Assembly (NCBI GenBank): GCA_002633025.1 | Contig: NMRB01000001.1 | Coordinates: 1,010,210-1,074,209 of the forward strand | Direction: 5' to 3' | From: Notospermus geniculatus | Lineage: Eukaryota > Nemertea > Pilidiophora > Heteronemertea > Lineidae | DNA: 64,000 nt | Shown here: positions 26,201 to 38,200 of the stretch, one piece after another | How the letters are laid out: each line of letters begins with the position of its first letter | How positions within the stretch are numbered: position 1 is the stretch's first letter | The notes under the pieces: model-generated | The model's database searches: none | The model's input: only the letters and a program-made list of their open reading frames with translations | What the model was told of the DNA's origin: nothing | Program-made: the position numbers and the translations under genes

Positions 26201-29200
26201 GAACGAGGAATTCTCTACCGAACCCACATGTAGTAGTGTATGTAATATTTATAGTGCGGGCACACCTAATGTTTTAACTTTGGCTGTTGAACTCCAGGAG
26301 CAAATGTCAAATAATGCAATTTGAGGATCTTAGTATTCAATGAGAATCTTGCTCACCTTTTATGGAACCACACCACGTGTCACGGAGCCCATAAGCCGTG
26401 TTATAAAGACCTAAGGAGTTGCTTTATGGTGAAATTGTCGCCCCATCCCAGTACAAATCACCCAAAGCGAGGTTCCCAGATTTCTCCCCTAGGTTTGTCA
26501 TTGTTTTGTCTTCACCTATGGAGGTGATTAATGATAATAAAGTTTTATGAGAATCGATCTCAAAGTCATCTCATGATGATCCCATATAATATCCCGTATG
26601 ACACAAGTTGCAGATTTTTGGCTTCCCTGTCTAAAACAGGTGAGCTAGTAGCATGGCACGTCGTCATTGTCATCATCATCATCATCATCATCGTCATGAA
26701 CAAAAGGGTCGGTGGTACATTTCTTGCCCGCTTGGTTTTGAACCTGAAACTTGATATGCAGGTACCTTATGGCAAAGAATATCTAATCTGCAAACTGAAA
26801 CTTAGGGCAGCTATCGTTTCGTAAACTCTAGCCTGTAGGATTGGATATGATAGTAGGGTAATTTCGGTGTGATCAGAAATAAGTAAAGTACATATAGGAG
26901 GTAGGCGTAATGGAAGTAGGTAAGATAATATTAGGCAAACTGGGAAGTAGGCAAAATGGGTTCAGGTGAAATGGTTTTAGGAGAGATATGAGTAGGCAAA
27001 ATTGGAGTACGTTCCAGTACACCATGGTAAACAGCATTTCTTCTTTTGTTTCAGCTGGTGAGCAGCTTCCAAAATGATGCGGTCAATAAGCAGAAAGAAG
27101 CAGAAGCTGCCAAAACAAAGCTGTCCCAACTCAGAAAACTCATTGCTAAATTGTTAAAAACTATCAACGAGGTGAGTTATCCATTTGAAATTTGGTGTCT
27201 GGGCTGAGTACAGTAAGAAGGTTCCTTATAAATAAGCATAGATCTTTGTTCAAGATCTCTGATAGTATCCATGTTTAATGAATCAACTGCAGAAACAAAT
27301 TTCTGATGTAATTTTGATGACTTTTGGTGCAGCGTTGCATCCAAGATGGCCGCTAAGAAAGCCATGTTGTGCCAAATTTGACATGCTGCTGTCAGTGATG
27401 GTTGATCAGTGACCTTACTTGATATAAGTTCGAGTTGTTGTGAAGTCAAGGGAATTGATTTGTGGCGTGTCACGAGCGCTAAAATGCTATGTCACTCTCC
27501 ATCGTCTCAGAGCTAGCNNNNNNNNNNNNNNNNNNNNNNNNNNNNNNNNNNNNNNNNNNNNNNNNNNNNNNNNNNNNNNNNNNNNNNNNNNNNNNNNNNN
27601 NNNNNNNNNNNNNNNNNNNNNNNNNNNNNNNNNNNNNNNNNNNNNNNNNNNNNNNNNNNNNNNNNNNNNNNNNNNNNNNNNNNNNNNNNNNNNNNNNNNN
27701 NNNNNNNNNNNNNNNNNNNNNNNNNNNNNNNNNNNNNNNNNNNNNNNNNNNNNNNNNNNNNNNNNNNNNNNNNNNNNNNNNNNNNNNNNNNNNNNNNNNN
27801 NNNNNNNNNNNNNNNNNNNNNNNNNNNNNNNNNNNNNNNNNNNNNNNNNNNNNNNNNNNNNNNNNNNNNNNNNNNNNNNNNNNNNNNNNNNNNNNNNNNN
27901 NNNNNNNNNNNNNNNNNNNNNNNNNNNNNNNNNNNNNNNNNNNNNNNNNNNNNNNNNNNNNNNNNNNNNNNNNNNNNNNNNNNNNNNNNNNNNNNNNNNN
28001 NNNNNNNNNNNNNNNNNNNNNNNNNNNNNNNNNNNNNNNNNNNNNNNNNNNNNNNNNNNNNNNNNNNNNNNNNNNNNNNNNNNNNNNNNNNNNNNNNNNN
28101 NNNNNNNNNNNNNNNNNNNNNNNNNNNNNNNNNNNNNNNNNNNNNNNNNNNNNNNNNNNNNNNNNNNNNNNNNNNNNNNNNNNNNNNNNNNNNNNNNNNN
28201 NNNNNNNNNNNNNNNNNNNNNNNNNNNNNNNNNNNNNNNNNNNNNNNNNNNNNNNNNNNNNNNNNNNNNNNNNNNNNNNNNNNNNNNNNNNNNNNNNNNN
28301 NNNNNNNNNNNNNNNNNNNNNNNNNNNNNNNNNNNNNNNNNNNNNNNNNNNNNNNNNNNNNNNNNNNNNNNNNNNNNNNNNNNNNNNNNNNNNNNNNNNN
28401 NNNNNNNNNNNNNNNNNNNNNNNNNNNNNNNNNNNNNNNNNNNNNNNNNNNNNNNNNNNNNNNNNNNNNNNNNNNNNNNNNNNNNNNNNNNNNNNNNNNN
28501 NCACCGCGAATAACCTGTGTTCGCGGTCCGGGGTCCATCGGCGATGCATTCGCTGGTAGTGTAGACTAGGCTTAAGTCTAGATTACGAAACTTCTTCACA
28601 TATTTTGGCAGTGTTGATTTTCAGTGAATTGTGCAAAGGTTTATCGCATTTGGTGCAAAAATGACAAAAAATTCTGGATCTTGTCCCCAGTTGAAAATTC
28701 TCCTCAACCAGACAATGTATGAGTTATTACAAGGAGCAGATGCTTGATTGGAGTGTCCATGATGATGTACAAGACTATTCACCATGATTAATACCATTGA
28801 TTCAAGTCTTGAATATGCTCCCACCAAATTGGTTTGTGTGATTATCTGATCAGATAGATGTTCACCTCGGGCATTGAAGATGCATTGTCAGAATGATTCT
28901 CATCTTCAATTGTTGTTCAGTTGTAAAGGCATTGGTCATTTTAAGTTGGCCAGTGGTCATTTTAACTGACCTCAACTGGTATTCATTCATCATTATCATT
29001 TATATCACTCAGCAAAATTGGCTGATGTTGGTATGCTGACCATATCCCGCGGCTGTAATTCTCCAAGCGTGCCCTGCACACCACATGCCAGTTTGTCGCT
29101 CTTGTCACCTGCAGTCGAATTATATTGCTGCCAAAAACAATTACATGTAGTCAATTGCGTCCTTCATTGTTCTTGCTAACTTTGTGGGATCCGCTCCAGT

Positions 29201-32200
29201 TGAAATTTGTCATTGTGGCTGGGTATTAAGCAACTACCTGAGCCTCTTGTAAAAGTAAAAGAATGGAGATCACATAAGTAGGCCTATAACGTGAAAAAAA
29301 TATGTTTTATCATATATTATATTATAATGATATTGTCCTTTTGCTAAATTGAATTCCGTACACAGATTATAAACTGTGAGTTGTGCCAGACACACGAAAG
29401 CTTGCGCTAGCGTACTATTGTTAACACAGAAATAATTCCCTCTCTTCGTGTAGAACGATACAAATAGCGCCAGAAGCATCACGGAAGCGAGATGCCGACA
29501 TCTACGAGGTGATGTCTTCTTCCTCTCATTAGTGTCACCTTTGCTTTGACTGTTGTTGACAAAGGGCAATTAGAGACAGTAATCGTAAGTTCTTCATCGA
29601 AGGCAACTGATTTGCAAGAGAGAAGCATCTTTGAATGAATGGTGTGCAATGCTGTCTGTTGAATTATTCCAATGACTGAATCGTTTGCCGTGTCTCAAAA
29701 ATTCGTGAGCCCCCTTATAAATTTTGCTGGTGTGCATCATCTTCAAGAACTAATAAGGGTTAAACTTGCTTGCCTTCGGTCTCAGCTCTGAAAGTGAATC
29801 GTAGTCCGATATGATGACCACCTTGATATTTCAAGATGGTGCACATTATTAGCTTTGTTTACAATTGTACAATGAAATGACATTATCGAGATGATCTCAA
29901 CATGAACAGCAGGTTCTGGAGAGGTATCTGCATGAGCAGACGAAAGATTTAATCCTCTAAGAATTAGAGAGATCCTTTGAATTTCAAAAACGAGTACCAC
30001 AGTTTTAGGAGGTGCAAGAAGATGTGGCAGACTACAGATATATTTATTTGGTAAAGACACAGTGTAGATGCTGCATATTGTATGTTCTGTCATATTGTGC
30101 CACCCCAACACGACATAAGAGTCTCAGTCTGAAGTTGCCGTCATCTTCGTACACCCCGCTCATTAGAGAATGTCGCAATGGAAGACATACCTCTGCCATG
30201 TTGTCCACGGGCAATCATTAACTCTAAAGGAAGAAGTTGCTGACATATAATGAGCCTGAGCATTATTTGATGGTTCCTTTATCAATTTTTCGACAACGTA
30301 ATTGAGCTCTTTCACAGCCTATTAGCAGAGAGTTGGAGGATTTCTGCAAATTTTGTTGCTAAGAATTGAATCAAAGTGGCGAATATCTGTCGGCACTTCC
30401 TACGCCTGGTGGATCAAAGTGAGGTGAGATGAATGAAGGAATGGTTGGATACTTCTCAGGATAGTGTCGTTGGATCAATTAGCTCTCACCGCATCATTGT
30501 CAGACGCTGACACTATAAGACTGTGCAGTCATCTGCTTGTCTTTTTGATTGGCATTACACGTGGAGTGACAGAGTCATCTTTAGTTTCCCACAGGCGTTC
30601 ATCATTATGGAAGCATGTCATACTTCCACTCCCTTTATTTCAGTCATCTTATACAATCATAGGTATCTTAATTAAGTGACATTGACTAATAATTGCCACT
30701 GTAGAAATATTCTTCCAAATTCGTATGTCATTCGTAAAGAGAATTTTCTTACCTATCTGAGATTTTGTGTTGTCAGAGAAAATGAGGAAATATGATAGTT
30801 TTCATTTATGAAAGACCTTTTAAGATTCGTTTGTCATTTTAACTAAGTAAGAAGCTCTGCTCACTGTGGCATTCTCTGTTTTACCAGAGTTTTAGAGATT
30901 TCTAAGAGTCATGGACATGACAGGTGTTGCCTTGGATTCAGGTGTGATAGGCATTTATTGATAGCTGTTTTGGTTGTTGCTTTGGTGTCATAACCATGTT
31001 GGAGAAGAGTAATACCACCCTCTAAGCAGAAAAATTATCCATCCCTACTCAGACACGTTAACTTGTTTTGAAAGAAAAACAGCAACAGCCTTACTTTGCA
31101 GTGGAGATATTGAGCAACCCCTGGGCGGGCCACCACGAAACTCCGATAGCACTAACAGTGCCTACAGAGAGGTATGCAATGGCTTTTACCATTACAGAAC
31201 TTCTCTGTTAGACCCTATAGTGCTATCATAGTTTCGTGGCGGTCGCCCCTGGTCATTAGTTACATCCTCAGTCAGGTTGAGACATTGGTTCTTGTATAAC
31301 TAAAATATATCAAGTTTTCAGCTGGCTTGATTGTAACAACGTGAAAGACCCAGGTGTCAATCTGTATCAGAAACAATGAAATTATTGGCCAAGATGACCA
31401 TTCGTGTACTCTACACATTATTCTTCATTGTTATTATGATTTGCATTGGATTCATTTCCATGAGGCGTGAATTTCTGTGGTGGATGTTCACAATCGAATC
31501 GTGAATTCATCCCGACACCCCTTGGCGAACAGTTTAAGAACCACTTAACGTCATTGAACCATCCATTAGGGCCTATCTAATGATCGATCATCTCTCTAGT
31601 CTATTCCTTTGGCCTGCGGCTCCTAGGCAAACAGTTGACGTCGCAGGCAATTACTCGCCATCCACGACAATTCAAAACAAATTATCAACTATCATTCTCC
31701 ATCCTGAGGGAGATAGTCACCTTGAGGATGTATTCTCGTAAGCGATCCCATCGTTCGGGTGAAAATCGCCATGCGTTTCAGCATCTCCTCACCTACAGCT
31801 GTCCCATGGGTCTTCATCCCCAGTTATTTGCTCATAGACGTGTTACCAAAGTCATTAACTGAAATCTGTCCCTGTTTAGATTAATCTGCATCACTATTCC
31901 CAGTTCAGCTGGAGCGGGAAGAGACACCAAGTCTTCTTTGCTTCAAATCAGACTTTATTCCAACCATTTTGCATTTGAGATTTGTGTTTCATATTTACAA
32001 ATAAATGCGTATAGGTAATTTTTTGTTTGGGGAGTGAAACACTCATATATACCTGGGGACACTTCTGTTTTGGTTTAATTTCCATGTGATCATTTGGAAT
32101 TAAAAGTTTACTCAAATACCATACTTCTGTACAGAACGTATTTCCTTTTAAATGCAAATCTTGGCTGAAGAATCATTTGTATCAGGGATGAAAAATGGCA

Positions 32201-35200
32201 TATGTTTGCAGATGGACCTCATTCTGCTGGGTGCATTGTTTGCATTTTCGATTCACTTTCATCGACAAATAGATAACACTGCTGTAATCAAATGGTCATT
32301 TTAAACCTGCCGTCTCAAACCTACCGGTAATTCAACATGATGGGTGACTTGCAAATATTGTTGCTACAAAAGCAAACCCTGCTGTTTGACAGATGTCCAA
32401 CCCTGACTGCTGACACGCTCCACCTCCCACCTTCGACACCCCTCCATTTACCTCAATTATGCCTATTATTCTTCAGTTTGTCTGGTGGATCTGACCATCT
32501 CCCAGGTCGCACAGTATTATACGTCTCGCATGTCAAATGACAGCAAATTGCTACTTCTGACCTGATGCTTTGAACTTATTACAGAACTGACCAAATGGTT
32601 CATTCATTTCAATTCGTTGGATTGCATTCAACTTACATTGTATAGTCCTTCTCTTTAGTTAGTTGCTACTGATACAAAAGGAAATAGGCTTCATGTTATC
32701 TCATCTTATTTCATGCAACTTCAAGAGAAGATGATGTTGATACTAAATGTTTTCAGTATCCATTCTATCCCATGTTTGAAGGCATTCTCGTGTGCTCATC
32801 ATGTGATTCTGTTTGTTTTGCAGGTTTGATGAAGGAAGCGAAGATGTTCGCACCGTTGGCAACTCAACAAAAGTAAGTCCCAACATACTATGACTTTTAT
32901 CTCTTACTGTAAGATTTTATCGTAGTCAACTGTTAAGGAGCACTCTGATTTTGGTCGGTTTTCCATTTCTGTGATATACATCTTTTTGGTGTGCAGTCAA
33001 ACCTTCTTGACAGTATGGAAAGTTCCGAATTGTTAATCAGAAAATCCTATTTCAGCCGAGTGACGAAACTGCAGTGGATGCTGAATCCACATCAGCTGTA
33101 ACGGCAGCATCGCCTTCCCCAGCATCTGAAGCATCCCATGAAACAGCAGCAGAGACTCCATCCTCTTCGACGGCAAATAATGTCGGCTCAAGCCAGGCAG
33201 TTGATGAAATCGCTGATGGATACAGGTAAGATCAATATTAGTCTGAATATTTGGTAAAATACAGAAACGAAAATCATATTTGACAGGTCATATCTCTTGT
33301 AAAGCATGCCGTATTTGATGGCTCAAGTCTCCATTCAATGTTTTACTCCTTTGCAGGACCTGTTTACGGTATTTCTTGCCACCGCAATGGCCAATGGAAA
33401 AGGATGCAATCGCCAATCTCAACATGCAGGAACTTGCATCATTCCCACTGGATGAATTCTTTGATCACTATGAGAAAGGTCTTCGAAAGGTATCATAAAA
33501 AGACATTATCCAACATGTTTTTATCAAGCTTGAAATGACATGTCCCACTCTGAGCGTTTGGCCACTATCTGAAGTCATAGGAAAGGATTGTTGATAGTGA
33601 AAGCTTCCAGACACCTCTCTCTCTCTCTTTCTGAATAAAAAACAACTCCTGATGAATTTCTGCTCAGTTGATATAAACCTTCTTCTCTTAGATTTGCGTA
33701 AAAATTGCATGCTTTTTCTCCCACTTCACGCCAGTTATCACTGAGAATGGGTGGACTTATGATCCACGTGAGCAAGATTCTCATGATGAACGAGGAATTC
33801 TCTACCGAACCCACATGTAATAGTGTATGTAATATTTATAGTGCGGGCACACCTAATGTTTTAAGTTCGGCTGTTGAACTCCAGGAGCAAATGTCAAATA
33901 ATGCAATTTGAGGATCTTAGTATTCAATGAGAATCTTGCTCACCTTTTATGGAACCACACCACGTGTCACGGAGCCCATAAGCCGTGTTATAAAGACCTA
34001 AGGAGTTGCTTTATGGTGAAAATGTCACCCCATCCCAGTACAAATCACCCAAAGCGAGGTTCCCAGATTTCTCCCCTAGGTTTGTCATTGTTTTGTCTTC
34101 ACCTATGGAGGTGATTAATGATAATAAAGTTTTATGAGAATCGATCTCAAAGTCATCTCATGATGATCCCATATAATATCCCGTATGACACAAGTTGCAG
34201 ATTTTTGGCTTCCCTGTCTAAAACAGGTGAGCTAGTACCATGGCACGTCGTCATTGTCATCATCATCATCATCATCGTCATGAACAAAAGGGTCGGTGGT
34301 ACATTTCTTGCCCGCTTGGTTTTGAACCTGAAACTTGATATGCAGGTACCTTATGGCAAAGACTATCTAATCTGCAAACTGAAACTTGGGGCAGCTATCG
34401 TATCGTACACTCTAGCCTGTAGGATTGGATATGATAGTAGCGTAATTTCGGTGTGATCAGAAATAAGTAAAGTACATATAGGAGGTAGGCGCAATGGAAG
34501 TAGGTAAGATAATATTAGGCAAACTGGGAAGTAGGCAAAATGGGTTCAGGTGAAATGGTTTTAGGAGAGATATGAGTAGGCAAAATTGGAGTACGTACCA
34601 GTACACCATGGTAAACAGCATTTCTTCTTTTGTTTCAGCTGGTGAGCAGCTTCCAAAATGATGCGGTCAATAAGCAGAAAGAAGCAGAAGCTGCCAAAAC
34701 AAAGCTGTCCCAACTCAGAAAACTCATTGCTAAATTGTTAAAAACTATCAATGAGGTGAGTTATCCATTTGAAATTTGGTGTCTGGGCTGAGTACAGTAA
34801 GAAGGTTCCTTATAAATAAGCATAGATCTTTGTTCAAGATCTCTGATAGTATCCATGTTTAATGAATCAACTGCAGAAACAAATTTCTGATGTAATTTTG
34901 ATGACTTTTGGTGCAGCGTTGCATCCAAGATGGCCACTAAGAAAGCCATGTTGTGCCAAATTTGACATGCTGCTGTCAGTGATGGTTGATCAGTGACCTT
35001 ACTTGATATAAGTTTGAGTTGTTGTGAAGGTAAGTCAAGTGTGAAGTCAAGGGAATTGATTTGTGGCGTGTCACGAGCGCTAAAATGCTATGTCACTCTC
35101 CATCGTCTCAGAGCTAGCCATTAAACACATTTGTCCCCAAACGTATGCTGCTGGCAGTTGTGGATTTAGCTTAGATTTCTTAGTCACAAGTTGGCTGAGT

Positions 35201-38200
35201 TTTTTTAAATGGTCAGCTTTAAATGACCCATCATTTCCAATGATAATAGGTAATAGTGTTCAGTTTCGGACATCAAATTCTATTTGTGGGCTTGTGATTG
35301 GTTATTTTCTCCTGTGAATCATTCCACACGAGTTAATCATGTTGGTGGCTCAGGGACGCGTCAGGGATATTAGAACATGGAAAGTGAAAAACGCTCTCAC
35401 ACCTGACCGTATAAGTCATTTCCTTGCGAGTGTGAAAAGAGTATGAGAGATGGCACGATCAGGCGACCAGCGCAAAGTTTCATTCCCTTAGGTACAGCGG
35501 GATAATGATCACAGAATGGCATCCATGGAGACGCATCGCTCTTCGATGAAAGTGCGAAAACCCGGCCCAATTCGCGCAATCATTGGGTTGAAGCTGGTGA
35601 CACATCTGCAGTGCCACCAATTGTAACAGCCTCAGTTGCCATAAACAGCTAGCATACCAAGCCATTAGTATGCGGGCACAGTACTTTGCCTACAAATCAT
35701 CTTTATGTGTTATTTCATGATTATTAGCATGCCTTATGTTAGCAAAACATGGCAACTCGGCCGGGACTTTACTGAAGCCGTGTGAATATTTGCCGCCTGT
35801 CTACCGACCAGACATGAAGAAATAACTGTGAAAATTCATGTCGAGTCCTGTTAATGGCAGTGTTCACCCCAGGCTTACACGAGGTGAGTTTTGGCAGGTT
35901 TTTACGAATGCACAATACATGGACTGCAGATTACTGTCACAGCCAACCTGTTAATACCACGGTCATGGTGATTTAAGAAGCTTATAAAATTACCACAGAT
36001 AAAAACATCTTCACGGTGTGATTATTGGTACTTCTGGCTGTAAAGAATGTGCCCTGTCGACTCTAACCAGGGTCATTTTCACAAAAATTCTGCACTAGAT
36101 TAGCTATAAGATTAAGTCAAAGATTAAAATAACCTTTTGGGCAAAGTTGATGTAGTGCTAGCTATTAGCTAGCATTTCACCCTGTCTACATAAGTTTTTT
36201 AGCCTTTCCTTAGATCGGAATTGAACAATGACTTCTTGAACTATTACCAGGCTGTGGATTAATGCTGCTCGTCAGAATAACTTGTTGAGATATCTTTTTT
36301 CCCGTCGATTCTTCCTGAAGCAAAAACATTCAGTGCTATGGAAGTATAATGAGATAACATATGTTGCCATGTTCATCTTGTACGATGACATTATCTCATA
36401 TTTCACTTCGCGACATGGGACTGTTTACCGAGCCACTTGAAAACATGACAGAGCATATCAAGTCGGGAGACAAACGTGCAACTAAATAAATTTTTGCTTT
36501 GAGTGGGTCGTCTTTCATGGTGGCATTGTCCATTCGTGAGGAGTGTGGCAGTTACAGGTATCCTTTGTCCGTGGCTGTAACAACGGAGGAATCGCATCCC
36601 CATTCATAATACCACAACATCTTTTATCGCGTCTTGAACATGTTGAGATCGCTGTCCTCTATTCATCATTGCTTGATTTATGCTGCGTGGTTTTTATTCA
36701 ACAGTTCCTGGGTCAAAAAAGATGCCGTAATTTATTTATTTGCCAAGAGTCTCCTCTCTGACATCTCAACAGAGATAGAAGTTGCATCATTGTCCTTGCG
36801 CAGACCAAACTCGTCTTCACACCTGCCCTCCAGTCCCGTGGATCGGATGAAATGGCTTCAAGAACTGTCTATTTGGATGAATTGAAGACAACACATGTCA
36901 CAAACGGTTTCAAGCGCAAAAGTCCAGCATCTGGGATCCTAACCAATATTTTTTATCTAAGGCAGAGACCGAAAATTCACTGAATGTGACTGCCCTTAGG
37001 AGGAAGTGTAATTTTCGGGCCATGTATCATTCCTGACAACTATTGAATTGCATTATTCTGTTTGTCGTTGGTGATGTCAATGAGACATCTGCTTCTGGTA
37101 AGATTCCGACAAAAAAAGTTAAAATTCTTACCTAAAGTGCATCACTAATGAATATCAAATCCTAAAACTTGACTGTTAGGTTGCATCAAAAATATTATAA
37201 AGCAAGCAATGAATTTTTGCTGGTATATTATAAGGGTACAGTATTTCTGATTAAAGTTATTAGGATGTCCTGATAATATGGCCATTTTATGGCAAGTAAA
37301 GGGGCATTTTACTTTTTCTGACTCAGTCTTCAATGTTCAGGCCCAGAATGGAACATGGCAGTCGACTCCCATTAATGATAATATGTTTTCCTCTCATGTC
37401 AAAAGTGTGTTAATCACTCTGCTTTGAATACAAATGGGAAGTCGGAGATCATTAGTTTGAAATATTCTCACTAATACCCATCAAATTTCTATATATTTCC
37501 CCAGTGCCATGGATGCTAATTTATGAGTTAGTGTAAGTCGAACACTCAGCTGTATTCCTACCTCATTATTGTACCATTGGCGGGTAGAGTGTGGCTTATG
37601 GGGCCATCCTGCTCTTCAACAGTGTAAAACTGCTGTTAACGCCGCATAAAGCTGTCACCCGACTTGCCACCTCCGAAAACCAGGAAAAAGTTCCATCATC
37701 AAAAGTTGCTCGTCGCAGAAACTGACACCATGCGAAGGTGTCATCTCATCATTCATCGAGTCATGGATTCCAGCGATGCAATTTAGATTCCTCGGAATCG
37801 TGTAAAATTAGCATTACCAAACCAAGGCAGTGGGTCCCTCGGGTACCACTACCAGCGCTGTTATTTCCTCGCCGCGGCATCTTAGGCCCTGAGCATTCAT
37901 CTCGTAGACAAATTAGGTGTGATTCTAAACAAGTTGCTGAGGATCTGAGCGCTGCTGCCAGAGTTTTCACACCCGACGAGACAATGACCCAGGCAGTCTT
38001 GCATGACGTGTTTTTATTTTCTCACCTCAAGTCTTAGGAGCCATTTTCTGTTCAAAATGTTTCTGGTCTTCTCGACTGTCATGAAAATGCAATAGCTATT
38101 GTCAGGGAAGCCCTGAAATATCACAGTTTGGTTCTGAAGCATTTGAAATAAAAGTGTCACTTTGGCTGGTCTTTAAAATGAAAATGTGTATATAGGCTAT

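Larger units (their letters stand above)
21242..27517. repeat. Left copy of a ~6.3 kb duplicated block carrying MORC2 exons 23-26
   Basis: Colinear with 28577-35118 at very high identity. It ends at AGCTAGC immediately before the N gap; the right copy continues past the same AGCTAGC at 35112-35118 into unique sequence. The copies differ by SNPs, by (CAT)7 here against (CAT)6 there (26671 versus 34258), and by several indels including a 121 bp element found only in the right copy. All coding differences I checked are silent. This fits two haplotypes placed in tandem. Confidence 0.9.
28577..35118. repeat. Right copy of the duplicated block (~6.5 kb)
   Basis: Begins TCTAGATTA, matching position 21242. 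It is longer than the left copy mainly through the 121 bp element at 31125-31245, a ~95-base extra stretch at about 29890-29985 and ~30 extra bases near 30840. It lacks the ACCAAAAATAGA palindrome present at 21967 in the left copy. The 75 bases between the N gap and this block (28502-28576) match nothing else I can see. Confidence 0.9.

Noticed and set aside
27440-28599. Several 340-370 codon open frames on both strands
   Set aside because: They are translated runs of N across the assembly gap.
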